Source of the DNA: DASUNP01 sp963728545
Lineage (GTDB): Bacteria; Acidobacteriota; Blastocatellia; UBA7656
Direction of reading: 5' to 3'
Assembly: GCA_963728545.1 (NCBI GenBank)
Contig: CAVSKO010000002.1
Coordinates: forward strand, 1,674,001 to 1,738,000
DNA: 64,000 nt
Shown here piece by piece: positions 26,220 through 35,800 of the stretch. The position numbers and the translations under genes were made by a program. Positions within the stretch are counted from its first letter, which is position 1. Every line of letters starts with the position of its first letter. Below the pieces are notes generated by a model that worked only from the letters and a program-made list of their open reading frames with translations, searched no databases and was not told the DNA's origin.

Positions 26220-26394
26220 TTGATATCCTCCTTTATCCGTTCGACTTATTAGCCGCTCGTCTGTCCGCGTCGAGGCGCTTAAAGTGGTAAAAGCGTTCTT
26301 GATACCACATCATTAGTTATAGACGTAGTTCGTCAGAAGAATTACGCATGATTCGCACGGTCAGTACATCTTAATGCAATTGGCACGAGCAAGC

Positions 26395-26448
26395 GCCTAA
26401 CTAATAGTGTAAGTCATAAAAGAAGTGGTGTATTACCACTTTTATGAC
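26395..26448. other. attC-like core plus hairpin at the right edge of the array
   Basis: GCCTAAC (26395-26401) is followed by an inverted repeat, GTCATAAAAGAAGTGGT (26413-26429) with ACCACTTTTATGAC (26435-26448), with a 3-nt bulge. No GTTRRRY partner core is found. It could be a decayed attC or a terminator-like stem. The flanks from 26220 to 26650 show no convincing gene. Confidence 0.35.
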
Positions 26449-26653
26449 CTATAGTCCCGCCTACCCCGGACATCCTACTCCAAATCTTTTCCCCGTGTCA
26501 TATCCATTCCTATGCCTAAGCTAATGGCACTCGGGATCAATATAGCCTTCCATTTTAAAGAAGGCCGCCATCTCAGTTACAGATAACAGCGGCTCATTAG
26601 AGCGCGAGTGCCGCCCAAGCGCGCTCACGAGATTAGCCCCAGGGCGCATATGA

Positions 26654-26983
26654 TCTGTTCTAGCGCTTTTATCACCGGAAGAAAAGCGAAGCCAGGTGCT
26701 GACCATAGCGCCGCACGTCAAGACCGTGCGCCTCGTTCTGCAACTCCGCTCCGATGAGTACCCCAGCTACCGGGCGACGTTGCAGACGGCAAACCGCGAG
26801 AATGTATGGCAAAGCGGCCCGATTAAGCCTAAGAAGAGCCGGGGCGTCAACCAGATCGCCGTTCTGATTCCCGTTCACCTGATCGAGAATCGCAACTACT
26901 TTATAGTTGTCAGCGGCGAGAATAACAGCGGTCAAGTCGAGGAAGGCGGGGAGCAATTTTACTTCGGGATATTGAAGCAGTAA
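26654..26983 (+). pseudogene. C-terminal fragment of an anti-sigma-factor-like protein
   Basis: The frame is open from 26654 without a credible start; the first usable codon is GTG 26696. The readable segment (LLSPEEKRSQVLTIAPHVKT, VRLVLQLRSDEYPSYRATLQ, NYFIVVSGENN) resembles the C-terminal beta-rich half of acidobacterial zf-HC2/anti-sigma or regulatory membrane proteins found near CHAT genes. The N-terminal zinc-binding and membrane portions are missing. The recombination edge of the attC array lies just upstream, so the front of the gene was probably lost there. Confidence 0.45.
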
Positions 26984-27147
26984 CCAGAAGCTCTGTGCTA
27001 GATGTCGTTGTCCTCAATCGCCTCTACCCTGCGCGCCTTTGCCCTTTCGCGCCAGACAGCTAGCCAATTAAAACAGTCCGGCGTCCTGGTAGCTCGGCGG
27101 AAGCGCGCCCAAACAAGTGCAGATTAAAGAAAGGAGATTTACAAACT

Positions 27148-29012
27148 ATGGAGCCCTCAAGCATGAATGAACAGGAAGATAATAAATCGAGCGAGCCGGT
27201 ATCGGATGATCAGACGCCGAACAACTGGACGATAATAATTTACCACTCAGGGGATTCCGACCTGAGTGAAGAGTTCGTCTGGGCTTTCAAAGAAATGATC
27301 CGCGTCGGCACGCCGCCGAAGGTCGAAGTCGTCGCCCTCATGGATACAGTGGCCCCCAACCTTTATCGGTTACACATCCCGGCAAGCACTAACCAGGAGA
27401 AGAACCCTGCCGAGGCAAAGGATAATGCCAACAGGTCGAACGCGCCTCTCCATGCGCCGGATAATGGCCGCGGCGACTTCAACATCTTCGACAAGAGAGC
27501 CGGGTGGGCGAAAGTTGCCCATCCTTTGGAGTTTGTCAGAGAAGAAAAGATAGACGAGAGGAACAGAGCGACCAACCCCAACACCAGAGCTAGAGGAGTT
27601 GAATCCGAGAGAACAAACACAGAGAACAGGGACACGGGAAACGAGGATTCGAAAAGACTGAGAGATATGGCTTCCTCATCGCTGCTTAGAAACTTCGTCA
27701 CCCATTCTATCGAGAAACATCCTGCCCGCCACTACTTGCTGTTGCTATCAGGGCATGGCAGCGGAATGATCGGCGAGACCTTTCTGCTCGACCGGGGGGC
27801 GGGCCGCTTTATGAGCATTCCCAGATTGGACTGGGCGCTCGGCGAAATGGTCGAGCAGATCGGAATAGCGGCTAAGGAGAAGAAGCAGAGTCAACAGGCC
27901 GCGTACTCGGATGAAACCGGTGGCGAAAATAATGACCCGCGTATAGACGTACTCGGCTTTGACGCCTGCGCGATGATGACGGCGGAGGTGGCGTTCCTGC
28001 TCAAGGATGAAGTGAAATACATGGTCGCAAGCCAGGGCTTTATGACCACGGCCGGCTGGCCCTACTTCACGATCCTTGAGTATCTGAAAGATCATTCCGA
28101 CGCCGCTCCGGGAGAGCTGGCGTCGGAAATCGTGCGCCGTTGCGTGCGCTACTATTCCAGCTTCGCGTGCGTCGGTCAGTCGGTCGACATGAGCGCCTGT
28201 GACCTGAACGTGAAAGGCTGGTTTAAATTGACCGAAGCCCTCAGGACGCTGACTCAGAAGCTCCGCCGTGAGATAAGAGGGCGCAGCAATACGTCGGTTA
28301 CTAATGCGATCATTGCAGCACACTGGTATGCGCAGTCTTATGCGATCGAACAGTACGTAGATCTCTACGACTTCTGCGAGCAACTGATGGAAGCGGCCCC
28401 CGAATTTGCGGAAGAGTGCAATGATGTGATCAATAGTCTCACCCCGCTCATTAAAAAGTCCTGCTACGCGGGGCGGGTTTTCAGCACTCGCACGGCGTCT
28501 CGCTCTATTTCCCCTGGGTGGCAACAGAGCGCCAGCTGTTCCGCTATCGTAGATTTATCCCTTTCAGCGAACGTAAGAAGCCGAGAGAGCTGCGACAGAT
28601 GGATATCACCCCCTTCAACAAGGCGACGGAGTGGGGCGAATTCGTCAATGAGTTTATTAAAATGACCCGCCGCAGGCCGCGCGATAACAGGCGATTCGCG
28701 AACAATGACGGGTTGATCTTTATGCCGCCTAAAGGCTTTTTGGATCACATAGATGATCATAGGATAGGCATGCCCGATGACAGCAGGATCGGTATGCCCG
28801 ACGATAGCAGGATAGGCATGCCTGACGACAGCCGGATAGGCATGATTGATGATATTAGGATCGGGATGATCAATGACAGTAGAATAGGGATGCCTGACGA
28901 CAGCAGGATTGGTATGCCTGATGACAGCAGGGGGAAGCTGGGCTTTGTGAAAGTGAAGAACGTTGCGCTTCACTATCTCGAAGACGAGTGTCCGCCAGAT
29001 GAAACCAGTTAA
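27148..29012 (+). pseudogene. Clostripain-like (C11) cysteine protease, frameshifted, with repeat tail
   Basis: From ATG 27148 (AAAGGAG upstream) the frame encodes a C11-type peptidase: WTIIIYHSGDSDLSEE, HYLLLLSGHGSG with catalytic His203, and VLGFDACAMMTAEVA with catalytic Cys274. A charged, low-complexity insert (85-175) separates the first strand from the His. Near 28470-28480 the frame shifts: the natural continuation GFQHSHGVSLYFPWVATERQ is in another frame and runs to 29012. The annotated frame ends in junk at 28665. The true C-terminus includes seven RIGMPDDS-type repeats, then GKLGFVKVKNV. Such proteases act as secreted or programmed-death proteases; no signal peptide is seen, so a cytoplasmic role is more likely. 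Confidence 0.75.
28761..28928 (+). repeat. 24-bp tandem repeat, seven units
   Basis: Seven in-frame copies of a 24-base unit (AGGATAGGCATGCCCGATGA plus CAGC) encode RIGMPDDS with variants (MIDD, MINDS). It lies in the C-terminal tail of the C11 protease. Copies differ at synonymous and a few coding positions, so the array is not freshly made. Confidence 0.9.
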
Positions 29013-29067
29013 AAAAGACCAGGGTGTAAATCTTAAAGGAGAGACAAGCGCCGACCACAAAGCAGCG

Positions 29068-29102
29068 CTCAGAAGGCGCCCGCCGTTCGGGCGCCTTCTG
29101 AG
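29068..29102 (+). terminator. Strong stem-loop after the C11 gene
   Basis: CTCAGAAGGCGCCCG (29068-29082) pairs perfectly with 29088-29102 around a 5-nt loop, 56 bp after the stop at 29012. No T-run follows, so it may terminate weakly or protect the 3' end. Confidence 0.6.
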
Positions 29103-29241
29103 AAAGATTGCTTGACCTTGCGGGCGTTCGCTATTATTGGGCAGGGCCATTAATCTTATAGTGAGAGGCTCCATTAACTAGAATCGTAAGCCGGCTCTTG
29201 ACCCATGATTAGAAAGTATCTCTTCGCCCTGCCGTCCGTTT

Positions 29242-30592
29242 TTGGCGCGGCGACATATCGTATCGCTTTACTCAGAAAGTTCGTCGCAGAGGGCTACCCA
29301 GGAGGCCGAGGGGGAACTGAAGCTATTGCTTGGGAGCTACGAGGACATCCAGGAGCAGATGCGAAGGGCAAGTCCGCGCTACGCAGCCCTGACCCATCCG
29401 CAGCCATTAAGGTGGGAAGAGATGCGTCAGTTCCTCGATGACAATACCTTGTTACTTGAGTTCGCAGTCGGCGAAAAGCGCAGCTACCTGTGGGCTATCA
29501 GCCGATCAGAAGTGCGCTGTTACAAGCTGCCGGGACGCGCAGAGATCAATGGCATTTCGCGGAGATTTTATGCCCTACAGACATCGACGACCTCTGAGAC
29601 TGAGTTCGAAGCAGAGGCGGCGCGACTGGGGAAGATATTGCTTGGCCCGGTGGCGGGGCAACTGGCAGGAAAGCGGCTGGTGATAGTCCCTGATGGGGCA
29701 ATACAGTATGTTCCGTTTGCCGCACTATCTGTCTCTGCAACGACTGATAGCGCGCAAGGCGGCGGAACCGCAGCGGCATACAGGCCGCTTATGCTCGACC
29801 ACGAGATCATATACTTGCCATCGGTTCTCCTCCCTTGCAGTGCTACGACAGACATCCGCGAGTCGTAAACCCGCGACCAGAACGCTGGCCATATTCGCCG
29901 ATCCCGTCTTCAGCAAGGGCGACCTCGGAGTTCACGCCTCCAGGCAACCTCAGGCGGCCAGGCTTCAGGCGCTCCGCGCCGCTTTGCGACAGGCCGGGAT
30001 GAAGGACGCAGGGCTATCGCGGCTACCTTCTTCACGGGCCGAGGCAGAAGCGATTATCAAGGCTGCGACGGGCGAAGAGGTTTTCCAGGCTTTAGGCGTG
30101 GACGCCAGCCTGGCAACGCTAAAGGGGTCTGACCTCAGTCAATACCGCATCATCCATTTTGCGACCCACGGATTGATTGACAGCAAGAGGCCGGAGATGT
30201 CTAGCCTTGTTCTGTCACTGGTGAACGACAAGGGAGAGAACCAGAATGGCTTCCTGCGACTTCACGACATCTACAACTTGGATCTGCGGGCAGAGTTAGT
30301 AGTGTTGAGTGCTTGCGAGACGGCGATCGGAAAAGAGATTCGCGGGGAAGGACTTGTAAGCCTCACAAGGGGATTCATGCATGCCGGGGCAAGCCGCGTG
30401 ATGGCGAGCTTATGGAAGATTGACGATGTGGCAACGGCGGAACTGATGAGGCGGTTCTATGGGAAGATGTTGCGCGAAGGGAAACGCCCTTCGGCAGCGT
30501 TGAGAGAAGCACAGCAGGAGATGTGGCAACAGCGGCGCTGGCGATCACCTTTTTACTGGGCCGCTTTCATCCTCCAAGGAGAACCGGACTAG
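29242..30592 (+). pseudogene. CHAT-domain (caspase-like) protein, truncated and frameshifted
   Basis: Sequence from about 29242 reads as the region between TPRs and the CHAT domain (ALTHPQPLRWEEMRQFLDDN, LLLEFAVGEKRSYLWAIS, LVIVPDGAIQYVPFAAL). At about 29825-29835 the frame shifts and continues as LAVLRQTSASRKP..., with the CHAT catalytic motifs IIHFATHGLID (His) and VVLSACETAIGKE (Cys), then GLVSLTRGFMHAGASRVMAS and SPFYWAAFILQGEPD to the stop at 30592. The usual N-terminal TPR block and start are missing. So it is a 3' remnant with a further indel. Intact CHAT proteases act as caspase-like effectors. Confidence 0.78.
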
Positions 30593-30615
30593 AGTCGCGG
30601 AGTTATTTGACAGTT

Positions 30616-30891
30616 TTACTGGCGACGATCTCCGCCTCGTCCTCTGCCTCTTCCCTTGCCGCCGCCTTCATCATTGTTTTCTTCGCCTTCTTCGTCCTTA
30701 GTATCTTCGGCGGCTTTACCTGTCAGGAAAACAGCTATCGTGACCAGAGCTATCATTACAAGGCCATACAATGTAACTTTCACTACTTCGTCGCTTTTTT
30801 TGAAAAGACCATATAACAGCAGAAAAGCAGCCGCGCCAACGCCTATTGAAGGGATATGGTTGAGAATCAAATGTGCGTGTACTGTGTCCAC
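30616..30891 (-). CDS. Small membrane protein with charged Gly/Arg tail
   Basis: A 91-residue protein from GTG 30891 with GGAGGG just upstream. Two hydrophobic helices (IPSIGVGAAAFLLLYGLF and VTLYGLVMIALVTIAVFLTG) follow HAHLILNHIP. This matches the front of a small membrane family common in Acidobacteria (DUF2231-like pattern NHxP...LTGxxAED). The family is usually longer; here the C-terminus becomes acidic, then Gly/Arg-rich, ending at 30616, so it may be truncated or shifted. It converges with the CHAT remnant. Function unknown. Confidence 0.6.
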   Translation of the reverse strand: MDTVHAHLILNHIPSIGVGAAAFLLLYGLFKKSDEVVKVTLYGLVMIALVTIAVFLTGKAAEDTKDEEGEENNDEGGGKGRGRGRGGDRRQ

Positions 30892-30892
30892 T

Positions 30893-31369
30893 AAGCCCTC
30901 CGACTCTATGCCGACAAGCAGTGTCCACGCTCTCTATATTAGCGGAATCTCAGTCACTCTTCTATCTTTGTTGCATTCGCCTCGCGCGCCGCTCTTGGTG
31001 CTTGCAATGCGGCTCCTAATTATGGTAATGATTACCCTGCTTATCATTATCCAGGTCCAATTTGAAGCGTCCGGTCGTAACTCAATGTCAGGCGTAAGTT
31101 TCGACCGGGAGCCTGTGGACGCGGCCTGACGAACAAGATAGATCAAAGGCTTCTCATACAATAGTGGACATTCGAGGATTCTGAAGCGATAGAGCTTGCG
31201 GTCACTCTGTATGTTGAGATGAATGCCCATAAAAGCACTTTCCTAAAGTGTGTCGTTTCCCTGATATCGCCAATCGAAACCGCTAAAGAGTAGGTGCCAG
31301 CGCCTCTTCGGCGCCATCTGCGTCCACTAGGATTGAGTAAGCTAAAACAGCTCTTAAAGGAGACTCCTG
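30893..31369. other. Intergenic region without recognisable gene
   Basis: About 480 bp upstream of the response regulator. Frames on both strands lack ribosome sites and family resemblance. It probably holds divergent promoters, but I could not assign -35/-10 boxes with confidence. Confidence 0.5.
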
Positions 31370-32071
31370 ATGATGATCTCCCCCACTGCTATTGGGAGCC
31401 CTATTCGAGTTCTGCTCATTGGCAACGATAAGATAGTCCACCTCGGGCTGCACAACCTGCTCGAAAGCCAACCCGGGTTGAAAGTCGCTGGCCAGGCCGA
31501 CAGCCAGGCCGATGCTCTCAACGCGCTTCGCGCGCGACCTGACATCATTTTGTTAGACATCAATTTCAGCGCCGACGTCAGCCTTGGCTTGCTTCAGACG
31601 TTGATGGAAAACTCTAAAGGGACGCGCGTGTTGATTCTGACGGGACTGCGCGACACGGAGGTTCATCTGCGCTCCATACGGATGGGCGCAATGGGCGTCG
31701 CCCTGAAGAATAGTCCGGTCGAGCTTCTGGTAGAGGCTATAAAGCAAGTTCATGCGGGCGAAGTCTGGCTCGACCGCTCGATAATGTCGGGCATTATCGG
31801 CGAGATGTTACGGTCGAGCAAGCCCAAGCAGGTTCCCGCTGAAGTTGTCGCGGAAGCCAACAAAATCTCCGCGCTCACCGGACGCGAGCGCGAGGTCATT
31901 GCCCTTCTAGCAGAGGGGCTTAAGAACAAACGCATTGCAGAGCGTATGTTCATCAGCGAGGCGACTGTGCATCATCATCTGACCTCTATCTTCGACAAGC
32001 TGGGGGTCTCGGATCAATTGGAGCTGGTTGTCTACGCCTACCGTCACGGTTTGGCCAAGCTCCCCTTCTGA
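31370..32071 (+). CDS. NarL/FixJ-family response regulator
   Basis: A 233-residue DNA-binding regulator. The receiver domain (11-130) shows IRVLLIGNDKIVHLGL with Asn19-Asp20 in place of the usual acidic pair, phospho-acceptor Asp63 in IILLDINF, VLILTG, and Lys in GVALKNSP. The LuxR-type HTH (168-225) shows LTGREREVIALLAEGLKNKR, IAERMFISEATVHHHLTSIF and DKLGVSDQLELVVYA. AAAGGAG precedes ATG 31370. No histidine kinase is adjacent, so it is an orphan. The loss of one acidic residue may weaken Mg2+ binding or phosphorylation. Targets are unknown; the neighbouring metal/redox operon is a candidate. Confidence 0.92.
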   Translation: MMISPTAIGSPIRVLLIGNDKIVHLGLHNLLESQPGLKVAGQADSQADALNALRARPDIILLDINFSADVSLGLLQTLMENSKGTRVLILTGLRDTEVHLRSIRMGAMGVALKNSPVELLVEAIKQVHAGEVWLDRSIMSGIIGEMLRSSKPKQVPAEVVAEANKISALTGREREVIALLAEGLKNKRIAERMFISEATVHHHLTSIFDKLGVSDQLELVVYAYRHGLAKLPF

Positions 32072-32342
32072 CCCCTTGAGCCGAACGAAAGACCCTACCT
32101 GAACCCAAAGCGGCCCGAAGGCGTAAGCCCGCCCCGATCGCCCTCACGTATCGAGCGGCTGCAAGCGTCTAATTCCTTTGCGCTCAAACCGGACTGGCAG
32201 AAACCTGCCGGTGCCGTGGGCAAATCTGCCTATTGAAAAAGATCAATTCTGCCTACTCAAAATAGCCAAATCCGCCGATGCGCGCGCGTAGCAAGCTGCA
32301 TATGATGTCGCCCCTATCGTAGAACAGGATTCAAAGCCGCTA

Positions 32343-32654
32343 GTGGAACGTCGGAAGACGTTGCGAATTACCACCTCTCATCCAGTGAAGGTGCGCGGGG
32401 TTGACGCAAGCGGCATTGCATTTGAGGTGGAGGCCTCACTAAAAAACTTGAGCGCCGGTGGGTTCTACCTCCAACTGGCGCGACAAGTCGAGCAAAGAGC
32501 GAAACTGTTTATAGTCGTACAATTCTCGGACGAACCATCCGACAACTCAGAGGCGGGCCGCATAGCGATGCGAGGTGTAGTGCTGCGAACGGAACAGCAG
32601 CCTGACGGCAATTGGGGTGTGGCAGCTCGAATAACGCGCTACCGATTTATCTGA
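32343..32654 (+). CDS. PilZ-domain protein
   Basis: A 103-residue protein starting GTG 32343. MERRKTLRITTSHPVKV carries the RxxxR c-di-GMP motif region, and SLKNLSAGGFYLQL the (D/N)xSxxG motif with Asn in place of Asp, followed by the beta-barrel strands typical of PilZ. It probably binds cyclic di-GMP and acts as a small adaptor. It is single-domain and about the usual length. It stands alone between the response regulator and the oxidase operon. Confidence 0.8.
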   Translation: MERRKTLRITTSHPVKVRGVDASGIAFEVEASLKNLSAGGFYLQLARQVEQRAKLFIVVQFSDEPSDNSEAGRIAMRGVVLRTEQQPDGNWGVAARITRYRFI

Positions 32655-32817
32655 TTCGGGTGCGCATCGAGTCACTGTAAGCCTCCACGCTTCCGAACCT
32701 CGAACAGATTCGGTCCTGCCATCTTCGGGCAAAATACGGATAGCCTTTAACGCGCCAGTACAATCTTCCGGCGCAAGAGGATACCTCTGTTCAGCTCAAT
32801 AACGAAAGGAGAAGAAT

Positions 32818-35800
32818 ATGAGTACTAACCGCGTCTTTCGAAAGTGCGGTATGCTCCTCCTGGTGTGGGCTGCGGCAGGCATTGCGCTCCTTGCAATACC
32901 TGAGAGCGCAAGAGCGCAAAGTCCCCCCACTTGCACATCCGCTAATACTAAGACTGCAAACGTAGTCGCGTTTGACCAGCCCTTCATGTGGAATCGGCTC
33001 GGGGCGGCCCAGCCGCAAGGGATGATATATGCCCTCAGGCGTGACGTCGTACCGATCAGTGGCTCGACGCTGTCTGCGGGCAATGTTCGGCTCAGAGCAG
33101 ATAAGCGCCCGCGCCCCATCGTGTTGCGCATGAACGTGGGCGATTGTTTGCAGATCAGCTTCCAAAACTTTTTGAACCCCACCCCGGAAGACGAGGAGCA
33201 GCCTGCTACGCGCACGGCCTCTGTTCGCGCTATCGGGCTTCAACTCGTAGGCAGCATAGCAAGCGACGGGTCGAACGTAGGTCAGAATGCCAGCAGCCTG
33301 GTCGCGCCCGGCGGCACCAGGACCTACACCTTCTATGCAGAACGCGAGGGCAGCCATATGCTCTACAGCGGGGCTGCGATAGCAGGCGGCGAAGGCGACG
33401 GCGGCTCTATCCCCCCAGGACTTTTCGGGTCTGTCAACGTCCAGCCGCGCAACGCAGAGTGGTATCGCAGTCAGGTGACTGCTGCCGACCTGATACTGGC
33501 CTGCCAGAAGGATGGCGCAGGCAATTGCATAAGGACGGCGCAGGGCCATCCGATACTTAACTATAACGCTGTCTATCCTGCGGGACACCCTCGCGCGGGG
33601 CTTCCCATATTGAGGATGACACAGGGGAACGAGATTGTGCATACGGACTTGAGGGGCATTATCACAGGTCCCAATGCCGGGCGATTTCCGGCGGGCACGT
33701 TTCCCCCCAACCCGACAGAGCCTGACCGCGAACAGCCGTTCCGCGAATTCACGATTCTCTATCACGACGAGATCGGAGCGGTTCAGGCATTTCCACAATT
33801 CGAAGACCCTGTTCTGGAGCACACCCTGCACAGCGTGAGGGATGCCTTCGCCATTAACTATGGCACGGGCGGGATCGGCGCGGAGATATTGGCTAACCGA
33901 TTCCGCGTCGGCCCCATGCACGCCTGCACGGAGTGCAAGTACGAAGAGTTCTTCCTCTCGGCCTGGACGGTGAGTGACCCGGCACAGGTCGTCGATGTTC
34001 CGGCCAACGCTCCGTGCCAGCCGGAGGACATAGATGAAGATGACCCTGCCAACGACCCGGACGATCCGGAACCCGTTCCGCAGAATGATAATTGCACTCC
34101 CACTCCGGGGCCGAAAGCAACCAAGGTCCTCTTCCCCGATGATCCTTCTAACGTCTATGGCGCTTACATACGCGACCACGTGAAATTCAGAATCCTTCAC
34201 GCGGGACCAAAGGAGCATCACATACATCACCAGCACACACACCAGTGGCTGCACACGCCCGACAGCGACAACGCTTCCTACCTCGACAGCCAGGCTTTGG
34301 GGCCGGGCGCGTCCTTCACGCTTGAGATGGTCCACAACGGAAGCGGCAACCGGAATCAGGCCGTGGGCGATTCGATCTTCCATTGTCACTTCTATCCGCA
34401 CTTCGCGCAGGGAATGTGGGCGATGTGGAGAGTTCACGACGTGTTCGAGGCGGGGACTCCTCTGGACGCGCAGGGGCGACCTGCAACAGGCACACGCGCG
34501 CTACCCGACGGCGAAATAGCTCGCGGGACGCCGATACCCGCGATAGTGCCACTTCCCACAATAGCTATGGCTCCCATGCCGCAGGCGCAGGTCAGCATCG
34601 TGACCGTCGCAGGCCGGCCCGGCGGACAGGTCCAGGTGACAGGCACGGGAAATCCAGGCTACCCATTCTTTGTGCCGGGTGTGGCAGGCCATCGCGCGCC
34701 CCATCCCCCGCTCGACACAATTGATGATGGCGGATTGCCGCGACACATCATCACGGGCGGAACCTTTGTCGAGGTTCACAACCGGCTGGACTTCAGCAAA
34801 GAGCTTTTGACCGCCAACGCATTCCAGCTTCCCGAAAACGGAACGACGGTCGAGGTGAGGGCGATGAATTACCACGACCAGCGCCTCCACCCGAGTTTCA
34901 CTCCGGCGGGCGCACCGGCCAATTTCATCACCAACGGCCTGCCACCGAAGCCGGGCGCGCCGTTTGCCGATCCCTGCATTAGCGACACCGGCGCCGCGAT
35001 AGGGACCCCGCGCCTTTACAAAGGGGCGGACATACAGTTGGACTTGAAGCTGAACAAAGCGGGCTGGCACTTCCCGCAGCAGCGCATATCCGCGCTGTGG
35101 GGCGACGTACAGGATACGTTGAGCGGGGCGCGCCCGCCAGAGCCGCTGTTTTTCCGCGCCAACACCAATGACTGCATCACCTTCCATCTCACCACGCTGA
35201 TCCCCGGCGTCTACGAGCTGGACGACTTCCAGGTCCGAACCCCGACAGACGTCATGGGGCAGCACATACATCTGGTGAAGTTCGACGTGACTGCCTCAGA
35301 CGGCTCGGGCAACGGATGGAATTACGAGGATGGCTCGTTCACCCCGGACGAGGTGAGGGAGCGCATAGAGGCGATCAACGCCTTCGGCGGGCTGATCCCC
35401 ACCGGCGGCGGCCCTCGCATACAACTCGCACCCGAACCGCACCCGTTCTTCGGCGGCGGGCCAAACGGCGCGTGGATGGGGGCGCAGACGACCGTTCAGC
35501 GATGGTTTGCCGACAACGTGTTAAACAATGCCGGACAGGATCGTACGCTGCGCACAGTCTTCACTCACGACCACTTCGGCCCCTCCACACACCAGCAGGC
35601 GGGCCTGTACGCGGGCCTGGTCATCGAGCCGCAAGGCTCACAATGGCGACACCCCGAAACGGGCGTGTTCTTCGGCTCTCGCTTTGACGGAGGGCCGACG
35701 AGTTTCCGTGCAGACATAATAACCGGCCCGGGAGGGGCGAACAGCTACAGGGAGTTCTTGATCGAGTTCGCAGACTTCCAGCTTGCCTACTTTGAAGGCG

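Noticed and set aside
28761..28928. Possible CRISPR array (regular 24-bp repeats)
   Set aside because: Units are directly adjacent with no spacers, keep reading frame and encode a peptide repeat; no cas genes nearby.
32791..34437. Long minus-strand open frame opposite the multicopper oxidase
   Set aside because: It mirrors codon bias of the GC-rich gene on the plus strand; no start signal or family motif, whereas the plus frame has a signal peptide and copper motifs.
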